Source: Zeimonas sp050187175 (lineage in GTDB: Bacteria; Pseudomonadota; Gammaproteobacteria; Burkholderiales; Burkholderiaceae_E). Taken from it: a stretch of DNA of 64,000 nt. The stretch lies in the NCBI GenBank assembly GCA_050187175.1, contig JBFWXS010000015.1:29078-93077 (forward strand), given 5' to 3'. This document shows positions 17,655 through 26,652 of the stretch, piece after piece. Each line of letters opens with the position of its first letter. Within the stretch, counting starts at the first letter, position 1. Under the pieces are notes generated by a model that saw only the letters and a list, made by a program, of their open reading frames with translations, was not told the origin of the DNA and did no database searches. Position numbers and translations under genes: made by a program.

Positions 17655-17715
17655 CCGCGCCTCAGCGTCGCCGCCTCGGCATCACCGCCTCGGCATCGCG
17701 CCTCGGCGCTGCGCC

Positions 17716-18687
17716 TCAGTGCCGCGCCGCAGTGCCGGCCCGCTGCGCGAAGCGCCGGCCGGCCGCCAGATACTCGGCCTCGAGGCGCGCCACGACGTCG
17801 GCCACCGGCTCGACGGCCGAGATCAGGCCCACGCCCTGCCCGGCCGCCCACAGATCCTTCCATCGCTTCGATTCTTCGATCGAGCGATTGCTGTTGTAGT
17901 TCCTCTCGACCTTGGCCGGCAGCACGTTCAGATCGATGCCGGCGGCGCGCAGCGAGGGCACCAGCCAGCTCGCCGGCGTGCCGGTGATGCGGTCGCTGAT
18001 GACCACGTCGTCGGTGCTGCTGTCGACCAGCATCTGCTTGTAGGCCGGCGGCGCCATGCTTTCCTCGGTGGGAATGAAGCGCGTGCCCATGTAGACCAGG
18101 TCCGCGCCGCAGGCGATCGCCCCGGCCACGCCGGCGCCGTCGGCGATGCCGCCGCCGATGATCACCAGTCCGTCGAAGAACTGCCGCACCGCGCTGACGA
18201 AGGCGAACGGCGACAGGTGGCCGGTATGTCCACCCGCTCCCGCGCTGACGCAGGCCAGGCCGTCGGCGCCGGCGTCCACCGCCTTGCGCGCCAGCGTCAG
18301 GTTGACCACGTCGGCGATGACGCGGCCGCCATAGCCGTGAACGATCTCGATGGCCGGCTTGGGGCTGCCGAGCGCGGTGATGACCAGCGGCGGGCGATAG
18401 CGCTCGATCAGCGCCAGATCCTGCGGCAGCCGCTGGTTGGAAGAATGCGTGACCAGGTTGGCCGCCCAGGGGCCGAGCCGGATCCCCGGCTCGCGCTCGC
18501 GCATCGCCGCCAGCCCTTGCGTGATGCGCTCCATCCACTGTTCGAGCGCTTCGATCGGCCGGGCGTTCGGCGTCGGAAACGCCCCGCCTATACCGGCGCG
18601 ACAGGCAGCCAGCACCAGCTCGGGGCCGGATACGAGGAACATCGGCGCCGCGATGACCGGCAGGCGAAGATCGAAGGGAATCGGCAT
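17716..18687 (-). CDS. Nitronate monooxygenase / 2-nitropropane dioxygenase-family protein
   Basis: A 323-residue FMN-dependent TIM-barrel enzyme. The N-terminal LPVIAAPMFLVSGPELVLA, the catalytic-type His154 in AGAGGHTGHLSPFAFV, the FMN-phosphate strands VIIGGGIADGAG and GADLVYMGTRFIPTEES, and AGQGVGLI near the C-terminus are all present. Class I members oxidise alkyl nitronates to carbonyl plus nitrite; many homologues have other or unknown roles, including in fatty-acid or terpenoid gene clusters. The start at 18687 (MPIPFDLRLPV) fits the family; a longer open frame upstream is not homologous. It lies upstream of the oxygenase-ligase-bug operon on the same strand, separated by a 9-bp tandem array. 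Confidence 0.87.
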   Translation of the reverse strand: MPIPFDLRLPVIAAPMFLVSGPELVLAACRAGIGGAFPTPNARPIEALEQWMERITQGLAAMREREPGIRLGPWAANLVTHSSNQRLPQDLALIERYRPPLVITALGSPKPAIEIVHGYGGRVIADVVNLTLARKAVDAGADGLACVSAGAGGHTGHLSPFAFVSAVRQFFDGLVIIGGGIADGAGVAGAIACGADLVYMGTRFIPTEESMAPPAYKQMLVDSSTDDVVISDRITGTPASWLVPSLRAAGIDLNVLPAKVERNYNSNRSIEESKRWKDLWAAGQGVGLISAVEPVADVVARLEAEYLAAGRRFAQRAGTAARH

Positions 18688-18912
18688 ACGTCTCCAGTTT
18701 CCGAGTCCGGCATCGGGATCGCTGCCCGGGCCGCCGACTCGATGCCTGATTGTCCCCGCAGGCGCGCTGCCCGCAAGAGTTCTTTTCAACATCACCAAAA
18801 TAATTCCGATATGACGAAATCTTGATCCGGCTGCGCTTTCGCCGCAGCGGCGCATCCGCCGCTTGCCGCACAATCCCGGATGGCCTCGCGCCGCCGATTC
18901 ATGGAGCTCCCG

Positions 18913-19581
18913 ATGCACACCGGACTGGTTTTCACCCCCGAAGGATTTCCCGAACCCGGGCCGCTTTACCTGCGGCCGACCCGCTTCTTCGATTTCGACG
19001 CGCCCGCCGTGCGCGAGTTCGCCGAGCGCGCGCTCGACGGCGAGCGCGACGAGGTCGCCAAGGCCGTCAAGCTGTACTACGCGGTGCGCGACGGCATCCG
19101 CTACGACCCGTTTCGCATCGAGCTGAAGCCGGCGCTGTTCCAGGCCAGCTCGGTGCTGGCCGCCGGCAGCGCGTTCTGCATCCCCAAAGCCTCGCTGCTG
19201 GTGGCCTGCGCGCGCTACGCCGGCATCCCGTGCGCCGTCGGCCTGTCGGACGTGCGCAACCACCTGACCACGCCCAAGCTGCAGCAGCGGATGGGCGGCC
19301 GCGACCTGTTCATGCATCACGGCTACGCGGTGCTGTACGTCGACGGCCGCTGGCTGAAGGCGGCCCCGGCCTTCAACATCGAGATGTGCCAGCGCTTCGA
19401 TGTGCTGCCGACCGAGTTCGACGGCCGCAGCGACGCCATCTTCCAGGAGTTCGACGCGCGCGACCGCCGCCACATGGAGTACGTGCGCGACCACGGCATC
19501 TGGTCGGACCTGCCGTATCAGCGGATCGAGATGGACTTCGCTGCGTATTATCCGGTGGAGTTCTTCGAGCAGTCCGACTAG
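18913..19581 (+). CDS. Transglutaminase-like domain protein
   Basis: A 222-residue cytoplasmic protein with a transglutaminase/protease-like core. Catalytic-type residues are Cys89 in GSAFCIPKASLLVACARYAGIP and His136 in FMHHGYAVLYVDGRWLKA. The spacing is that of the bacterial transglutaminase-like superfamily (PF01841). Most such proteins are thought to be cysteine hydrolases or amidases, and the substrate is unknown. The ATG at 18913 has GGAG seven bases upstream; in-frame ATGs at 18880 and 18901 are alternatives. It is divergent from the nitronate monooxygenase gene across a 225-base gap that contains an AT-rich stretch (about 18780-18830), probably holding both promoters. Confidence 0.85.
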   Translation: MHTGLVFTPEGFPEPGPLYLRPTRFFDFDAPAVREFAERALDGERDEVAKAVKLYYAVRDGIRYDPFRIELKPALFQASSVLAAGSAFCIPKASLLVACARYAGIPCAVGLSDVRNHLTTPKLQQRMGGRDLFMHHGYAVLYVDGRWLKAAPAFNIEMCQRFDVLPTEFDGRSDAIFQEFDARDRRHMEYVRDHGIWSDLPYQRIEMDFAAYYPVEFFEQSD

Positions 19582-19612
19582 CGCTCCGCCGGCCGGGCAC
19601 AGCCACCCGCAG

Positions 19613-20344
19613 TCAATCCTCGTCCGTCGCTCCGCCCAGATACGTCGCTCGCACGCGGGGATCGTCTGCAAGCTCGCCGGAGTCGCCGCTCAGCGCGATC
19701 TCGCCGGTCTCCAGCACGTAGCCGTGGTCGGAGCTCTCCAAAGCGGCGCGCGCGTTCTGCTCGACCAGCAGGATGGACACGCCGTCCTGCCGCAGCCCGC
19801 GAACGATGCTGAGGATCTCCTGCACGATCAGCGGCGCCAGTCCCAGGCTGGGTTCGTCGAGCATCAGCAACCGCGGCGAGGACATCAGCGCGCGGCCCAG
19901 CGCGAGCATCTGCCGCTCGCCGCCCGACAGCGTATCGGCGCGCTGCCTGCGCCGTTCAGCCAGCCGCGGAAAGCGCTGATAGACCGTATCCAGCCGCATG
20001 CGCAGCTGTGCGCCGGACAGCCGCTTCGCATAGGCGCCCAGCATCAGATTGTCGAGCACCGACAGTTCGCCGAACAGCTCGCGCTTCTCCGGCACCAGGC
20101 ACAGGCCGCGTTCGACGCGCGCCTCGACGTCGAGCGCGTGCAGGTCCTCGCCTTCGAACACCAGCCGACCCTTGGACGGCAGCAGCCCCATCGCGGCAGC
20201 GAGCAGCGTCGTCTTGCCGGCGCCGTTCGGGCCGATCACCGACACGATCTGCCCCGGCAGCAGCGTCAGCGACACGCCGCGCACCGCCTCGACCTGGCCG
20301 TATGCGACGTGCAGATCGCCGATCTCGAGCATCGGCGCGCTCAT
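19613..20344 (-). CDS. livF: Branched-chain amino acid type ABC transporter ATPase LivF
   Basis: A 243-residue ABC ATPase. Walker A is GPNGAGKTTLLAA, the signature is LSGGERQMLALGRALM, and Walker B is LLMLDEPSLGLAP. KRLSGAQLRMR and the short C-terminus (ATYLGG) are typical of LivF. It energises import with LivG through the LivH/LivM permeases at the inner membrane. The ATG overlaps the stop of the livM-livG fusion gene by four bases (ATGA), so it is the last gene of a three-gene operon. HAAT-family transporters take up branched-chain amino acids, amides, urea or aromatic acids; the ligand cannot be inferred without the binding protein. Confidence 0.93.
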   Translation of the reverse strand: MSAPMLEIGDLHVAYGQVEAVRGVSLTLLPGQIVSVIGPNGAGKTTLLAAAMGLLPSKGRLVFEGEDLHALDVEARVERGLCLVPEKRELFGELSVLDNLMLGAYAKRLSGAQLRMRLDTVYQRFPRLAERRRQRADTLSGGERQMLALGRALMSSPRLLMLDEPSLGLAPLIVQEILSIVRGLRQDGVSILLVEQNARAALESSDHGYVLETGEIALSGDSGELADDPRVRATYLGGATDED

Positions 20345-22226
20345 GGCCGGCCTCCGGCTGCGGCTCCCGCGGCTCCTGCGGCTCCCGCGGCCCCGGCGGG
20401 CCCGGCAGCTTCGTCACCGCCGGGTGCTACCACCGGCGCCGGCTGCGGCGGCTGCGCCGCGCCGCCGAGATAGGCCGACTGCACCTGCGGATTGGCACGC
20501 ACTTCGGCCGGCCGGCCCTCGACCAGCTTGGAGCCGAAGTTCATCACCACCAGCCGGTCGACCAGCTTCATGACGAAGTCCATGTCGTGTTCCACCACCA
20601 GGATCGTGACGCCCTCGTCGCGCAGCTTGCGCAGCAGTTCGCCGAGCGCGAGCTTCTCCTTGCGGCGCAGGCCGGCCGCCGGTTCGTCGAGGATCAGCAG
20701 CACCGGATCGGCCGCCAGCGCGCGGGCGATCTCGAGCACGCGCTGCGTGCCCAGCGGCAGGCTGCCGGCCAGCTCGTGCGCGCGATCGCCGAGCCCGATG
20801 CGGTCGAGCTGGCGCTGCGCCTCGGCCAGCAGCTGAGCCTCCTCGCGCCGGTCGAGCCGCAGGCCCGCGCCCAGCACGCCGGCATGCGCCCGCGCATGCG
20901 CGCCAAGGGCGACGTTGTCCAGCAGGCTCATCTGCGGCCGCAGCTTCACGTGCTGGAACGTGCGCGCCATGCCGGCACGCGCGATCTGCCGCTGCGGCTG
21001 GCCCGTGACGTCGCGGCCGAGGAACTCCACGCGGCCGCTGCTGAGCTGCAGCGTACCGGTGAGCAGATTGAACATGGTCGTCTTGCCGGCCCCGTTCGGG
21101 CCGATCAGACCGACGATCTCGCCGGCATCGACGTCGAAGCTCACGTCGTTGACCGCCACCAGCCCGCCGAAGCGTTTGACCACGCGCTGCACCGACAGGA
21201 TGCGCTCGCCGCGCGCGGGCAGCGTACGCCGCGGCAGCGGCGCGGCCGACGGCACCGGCGCGGGCGGCGGGGGCGGGAAGTAGCGGCGCGCCAGCCGCGA
21301 GACGAAGCCCATCAGGCCGCCGCGCGCGTAGTGCAGCAGCAGGATGAACAGCAGCGCGAACGCGACCGCATCGAGCTGGCCGCCGTGCTGGGCCAGCAAA
21401 GGCAGAAGGTCCTGCAGCGTGTTCTTCAGCATCAGCACCAGTGCCGAACCGACCAGCGCACCGGAAAGCTGGCCCAGTCCGCCGGCCACTGCCATCAGCA
21501 GATACTCGATGCTGGCCCGCACGTCGAACGGCGACGGACTGACGAAGCGGTTGGTGTGCGCGTACAGCCAGCCCGCGATGCCGGCCAGCAGCGCGGCCAC
21601 GACGAACAGCGCCAGCCGGACGCGGAACGCATCGGCGCCGACGCTGCCGAGCAGGGTTGCGCCGCCGCGCAGGCTGCGGATGGCGCGCCCCGGCCGCGAA
21701 TGCAGCAGGTTGTAGCTGAACAGGCAGGCCAGCCCCACGAGCAGCCAGATCAGGTAGTAGATGGCGCGCGGATCGGCCAGCGACCAGCCGGCCAGGCTGA
21801 GCGGCGGAATGTTCGACATGCCTGTGTGCCGGCCCAGCGCATCGATGTTGCCGAACAGCAGCGAGATCGACAGGCCCCACGCGATCGTCGACAGCGGCAG
21901 GAAGTGTCCGCCGAGCCGCAGCGTGAGCAGCCCGATCGCCAGTGCCGCGATGCCGGTGAGCAGCAGCGCGAAAGGCAGGCCGAGCCACGGCGACATGCCC
22001 TGCGCCGTCGTCAGCCATGCGGTGCTATACGCGGCGATGCCGACGAAGGCCGCTTGTCCGAACGAGGTCGCGCCGCCCACACCGGTCAGCAGCACGAGTC
22101 CCAGCGCTACCAGCGCGCCGATGCCGATGTCGTTGAGCAGCGACACGCCGAAGTTGCCGAGCGCCAACGGCGCCAGGGCCAGCGCCAGCACCGCGCCGCC
22201 CAGCGCGAGTTGACGGATGCGGCGCG

Positions 22227-22230
<4 letters not shown>
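20341..22230 (-). CDS. livM-livG: LivM-LivG fusion: ABC permease and ATPase in one polypeptide
   Basis: A 629-residue fusion. Residues 1 to about 315 are LivM, with eight or more membrane helices and GGATSFGQAAFVGIAAYS, the LivM signature. A Pro-rich linker (FPPPPPAPVPSAAPLP) follows. Residues about 345-600 are LivG: Walker A GPNGAGKTTMFNLL, signature LPLGTQRVLEIARAL (SxG-type), and Walker B LLILDEPAAGL. The C-terminal tail is an Ala/Gly run encoded by 9-bp units. The start at 22230 overlaps the livH stop (ATGA), and the stop overlaps livF (ATGA). Fused LivM-LivG proteins are known in Burkholderiales; the fusion fixes a 1:1 ratio of the two subunits. Confidence 0.92.
20360..20404. repeat. 9-bp tandem repeat (gcggctccc) in the livM-livG 3' end
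   Basis: Five consecutive 9-base units (gcggctccc and variants), read on the minus strand as GAA/GPA tripeptides at the very C-terminus of the fusion protein. Because the unit is three codons, copy changes keep the reading frame. Confidence 0.85.
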
Positions 22231-23279
<1,049 letters not shown>

Positions 23280-23693
23280 TTCGATCGTCTTCTATTCGCC
23301 GTCACGGTTGCAGAAAACTACTCGATCGCGGGCCCCGTCGCACAGGCTGCAGAAGCGGCCGCCGGGCTGCGGCATCGGATGCGCGCGCAGCCACATTGGA
23401 ACGCAAAGCGACCGCCGGGTCGAGAACGTTCGGTGACAATTAGTTTAGAGGTAAATTTATTTGAAGTCATATTGTTTGGGCCTAGGAGATACCCTAAACG
23501 ACAAGAGGCAAGCCGCCAGGGCGCACGGCGTATGGCACACGTATGGCGCACGGCGCACGGCACACGGCGGCGGCGTCGCGGCGACGCGGTGCAGGATGGC
23601 GTGCAGCCGCGTACGACGACGCACGACGACGGCCAGGGCGACAGGAAGAAGCGGCCCCGGCGCGAACGCCTCAGGCCTCCAGGTGCGCAGCCT
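23280..23693. other. Intergenic region with an AT-rich segment
   Basis: About 410 bases between livH and the SirB-like gene. An AT-rich island (about 23430-23500) contrasts with the GC-rich surroundings and contains an imperfect inverted repeat (GTTTGGG ... CCCTAAAC, 23474-23499). It is the likely promoter and operator region of the livHMGF operon. Bases 23528-23575 hold degenerate ggcgcacggcacac-type tandem repeats. I see no supportable gene here. Confidence 0.5.
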
Positions 23694-24095
23694 TCAGCCG
23701 AACAGGCCGCGCAGATACCCGAACGGGTGATGCGTGCGCGCGATTCCGTAGATCATCACGAACACCAGCAAGGCGCCGGCGTAGCACAGCGCGCGGGCGC
23801 CGGGGCGCTGCGCGCGCCGCAGCGCGAAGACGCCGAGGACGATGTAGACGACCAGCAGGCACAGCTTGACGGTCAGCCAGCCGTTTGCGTACATCGCGCC
23901 CGGCAGAATGCTGAGCAGCATCAGTGCCGCCGTGAGCAGCGCGGTATCGATTGCGTAGCTCGTGACCCGGATGGCCGTCGTCATCGGCCAGCGCATGCCG
24001 GCCAGCACGGCCGCGCCGCGCAGCGCGAACAGCAGGCCGCTGGCTAGCGCCAGCGCGATATGGGTGTGCTTGATCTGCGGATAGAACTCGAGCAT
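23694..24095 (-). CDS. SirB-family membrane protein
   Basis: A 133-residue protein with four hydrophobic helices. The N-terminal LEFYPQIKHTHIALALASGLLFALRG and the later KLCLLVVYIVLGVFALRR segment match the SirB2 family (PF04247), small membrane proteins first named from an invasion-gene regulator locus in Salmonella and of unknown biochemical function. The start at 24095 gives the conserved YPxxKxxHI near the N-terminus. Several upstream in-frame codons exist but add an Arg-rich tail without similarity. Confidence 0.8.
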   Translation of the reverse strand: MLEFYPQIKHTHIALALASGLLFALRGAAVLAGMRWPMTTAIRVTSYAIDTALLTAALMLLSILPGAMYANGWLTVKLCLLVVYIVLGVFALRRAQRPGARALCYAGALLVFVMIYGIARTHHPFGYLRGLFG

Positions 24096-24224
24096 GGAGA
24101 TCGGACGGCGGCGGGGCCGCGCAATGGCAATGCCCGATGCTAGCTCGAAATGCCGTGTCCGCGGCCGACGAGCATCAGGCAAATCACGCGCCGCGCCGGC
24201 CCCCGGCGCGCAGCGGCGGCGGCC

Positions 24225-24551
24225 TCAGCCCCGCAGCAGCGTCACCAGCAAGGTCGCGCGGCTGTGCGCCTGCACCGCATGCGGCTCGTTGCGCGGCAGC
24301 GCCGTCAGCTGCCCCGGCGCGAGCCTACAGCTGCCGGTCGGCGTGGTGACGCTGGCCTCGCCCAGCAGGCACTGGATCGTCACCTCGCCGGGAAAACTGT
24401 GCTCCGGCAGTCCGTGCCCCTCGGTCAGCACCAGTTGCATCAACTGCAGATGCTCGGTCTTCAGCAGGCTGCTGCTGGCCGAGGTGCCGCGCTCGGCGTC
24501 ACTGGCGTGCAGGTCGATCACGTCCAGCGGACGGGCGTGTTTCAAGGCCAT
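24225..24551 (-). CDS. Cupin-domain protein
   Basis: A 108-residue single-cupin protein. The beta-barrel pattern GHGLPEHSFPGEVTIQCLLG followed by RLAPGQLTALPRNEPHAVQA corresponds to cupin motifs 1 and 2, with His and Glu in the first and His in the second as potential metal ligands. Such small cupins are often metal-binding or redox-related sensors. GGGGGAC lies just upstream of the ATG at 24551. It is divergent from the VOC-family gene. No pathway can be assigned. Confidence 0.8.
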   Translation of the reverse strand: MALKHARPLDVIDLHASDAERGTSASSSLLKTEHLQLMQLVLTEGHGLPEHSFPGEVTIQCLLGEASVTTPTGSCRLAPGQLTALPRNEPHAVQAHSRATLLVTLLRG

Positions 24552-24691
24552 GGCGTCCCCCGTTTGGCGAAGCGGTTGCCGGCCATGATAGGGGAAGTCC
24601 ATACAAATCTCGAGACTGCGGTTATGCAGCACGCACCGGACGGACACGCTACGATGCAGCGACCCCACAATCGCTGAACGGAGCCCATGCC

Positions 24692-25120
24692 ATGGAAACG
24701 AACGAGCTGCACCGCGGCCGGCTGATCGATCATCTGCAGCTGGTGGTCCGCGATCTAGACGCCAGCCGCAAGTTCTATCAGGCCGTGCTGGACGTCCTGG
24801 GCATTCCGCTCGCCGGCAGCGGCGACGACTATTTCTGGGCCGACGAGCTGTTCGTATCGACCGCCGCCAGCCAGGCCGCGCAAGGCGAGTTGACGGGCCG
24901 CCACCATCTGGCGTTCCAGGCGCTCGACGCCGCAATGGTCGATGCCTTCCATGTCGCGGCGCTGGCGAACGGCGGCCGCGACAATGGCGCGCCGGGCAAG
25001 CGTCCCTATCATCCCGGCTACTACGCCGCGTTCGTGCTGGACCCGGACGGCAACAACATCGAAGCGGTCTATCACGGCGAAGCCCAGCGCAGCGCGCCGT
25101 CCGTGAAGGTGACGTTCTAG
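24692..25120 (+). CDS. VOC-superfamily (glyoxalase/bleomycin resistance fold) protein
   Basis: A 142-residue protein with two beta-alpha-beta3 modules. It opens with LIDHLQLVVRDLDASRKFYQAVLDVLG, the classic VOC start with a metal-ligand His, and closes with YYAAFVLDPDGNNIEAVYHG, which contains the Glu ligand. Members are metal-dependent lyases, dioxygenases or resistance proteins; no specific role is visible. GGAG lies eight bases before the ATG. An Ohr-type gene follows 36 bases downstream, so the two may be co-transcribed. Confidence 0.88.
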   Translation: METNELHRGRLIDHLQLVVRDLDASRKFYQAVLDVLGIPLAGSGDDYFWADELFVSTAASQAAQGELTGRHHLAFQALDAAMVDAFHVAALANGGRDNGAPGKRPYHPGYYAAFVLDPDGNNIEAVYHGEAQRSAPSVKVTF

Positions 25121-25156
25121 CCTCCGCACATTTCCCCCTGCAAAGGAATCACGACT

Positions 25157-25284
25157 ATGACTACGCCTCTCGACAAGGTCCTCTACACCGCGCAAGCCCA
25201 CATCACGGGCGGACGCGACGGCGCCGGCAAGACCAGCGACGGCGCGCTCGACGTCATGCTGAGCCCGCCGGGCTCCGGCAAGCC
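25157..25284 (+). CDS. ohr: Organic hydroperoxide resistance protein (Ohr/OsmC family), cut by gap
   Basis: The first 42 residues of an Ohr-type peroxidase. LDKVLYTAQAHITGGRDGAG followed by SDGALDVMLSPPGSGKP matches the conserved N-terminal strand of Ohr proteins, including the substrate-side Arg of GGRDG. Both catalytic cysteines would lie in the part lost to the run of N. Ohr reduces organic hydroperoxides using lipoylated proteins. No OhrR regulator is visible before the gap. Confidence 0.8.
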
Positions 25285-25384
25285 NNNNNNNNNNNNNNNN
25301 NNNNNNNNNNNNNNNNNNNNNNNNNNNNNNNNNNNNNNNNNNNNNNNNNNNNNNNNNNNNNNNNNNNNNNNNNNNNNNNNNNNN
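25285..25384. other. Assembly gap (100 N)
   Basis: Exactly 100 N. A run of exactly this length usually marks a scaffold join of unknown size. The ohr 3' end and the 5' end of the CheB-CheR hybrid gene are missing here. Confidence 0.98.
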
Positions 25385-26652
25385 CGGCGCGGCGCTCGAC
25401 ACTGCATTTTCCGGTGGTCGGCATCGGCGCCTCGGCGGGTGGTCTGCAGGCTGTCCTCAACATCCTCGATACGCTGTCATCCGAACCCGGCATGGCGTTC
25501 GTGGTGGTGCTGCACCTGTCGCCTGAACACGAGAGCCACGCGCCGGGCATTCTTCAGCGGCGAACGCGCATGCCGGTCGTGCAGGTGACCCGCACCGTAC
25601 GCATCGAGATGAACCACGTCTACGTGATCGCGCCGGGCGTGCATCTGCTGATGGACGACAGCCAACTGGTCGTCAGCTCGCCTAGGGGGCCGCGCGGCCG
25701 CCCGGTCGCCATCGACGTCTTCTTCCGCACGCTCGCTCGCGCGCACCGCGAACGGGCCGTCGCGGTGGTTCTGTCGGGCACCGGCAGCGACGGCACACTG
25801 GGGCTGGCGGAAATCAAGGGTGAAGGCGGCGTCTCGATCGCGCAGGATCCGGTCGACGCGGAGTATCCAAGCATGCCGGCGGCCGCGATCGGCGGCGGCC
25901 ACGTCGACTTCGTGCTCGCCTCCGATGAGATCGTCCCGAAGCTGGTGGAACTGTGGCGCAATGCCCAGCGCATGCGTCTGCCGGACCCGGAGACAGCCGA
26001 TCTGAAGGTCAAGGCGGAGACAGACCCGTCGAGCGAAGCGCAGGCGCAGGCCGCGCTGGGCGAGATCATGACCATTCTCGCCGTCCGCACGGGCAACGAC
26101 TTCCGTCACTACAAGCGCGGCACCGTGCTGCGGCGGCTCGAGCGACGCATGCAGGTCACGCGACAGCCGGACCTCTGCGCCTACCGCTCGTACCTCGAGT
26201 CGCATCCGCAGGAATCGCAGCTGCTGCTGCAGGACATGCTGATCAGCGTGACGCATTTCTTCCGCGATCGGCGTGCGTTCGAGACGCTCGAGCGTGAGGT
26301 GGTCACTCATGCGATCGAACGCCGGTCACCTCCGACGGGGCTGCGCGCCTGGTCGGTGGGCTGCGCGACCGGCGAGGAAGCGTACTCGCTGGCGATGCTG
26401 CTCAACGATCACGTTCCGGCGAGGCGCCCGCCGATGTCCATACAGGTCTTCGGCTCCGATATCGACGAGCGGGCGCTGGCCGTTGCGCGCGCCGGCCTGT
26501 ATCCCGAGACCATTGCCACGGACATCGACTCCACGCGACTGGGCCGCTTTTTCGACAAGGATGTCGGCGGCTATCGCGTCAGGAAAGCGCTGCGCGACCA
26601 GATCCTGTTCTCCCGGCACAATGTACTCAGCGATCCGCCCCGAGCGTGCTGA
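25385..26652 (+). CDS. CheB-CheR part of a chemotaxis-like hybrid sensor, 5' partial and truncated within CheR
   Basis: The reading frame enters from the gap. The CheB methylesterase domain shows VVGIGASAGGLQAVL (nucleophile Ser), VVVLHLSPEHESH (His) and LSGTGSDGTLGLAEIKGEGG (Asp). The CheR N-domain (GNDFRHYKRGTVLRRLERRM, then SVTHFFRDRRAFE) and the start of the SAM-binding domain (WSVGCATGEEAYSLAMLL, VFGSDIDERALAVARAGLYP) follow. The frame stops at LSDPPRAC, exactly where intact proteins continue with the conserved DLISCRNLLIY-type segment. About a third of the CheR catalytic domain is missing, and the downstream kinase half is in another frame. The gene is either inactivated by a deletion or misassembled. 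Confidence 0.85.

Noticed and set aside
17601..17715. Possible CRISPR array
   Set aside because: The units are 9 bp, directly adjoining and without spacers; this is a simple tandem repeat, as are the other arrays in the window.
23474..23499. Inverted repeat in the livH upstream region as a terminator or riboswitch
   Set aside because: The stem has a bulge and no T-tract, and the surrounding sequence does not fold into any riboswitch class I know; kept only as part of the AT-rich regulatory region.
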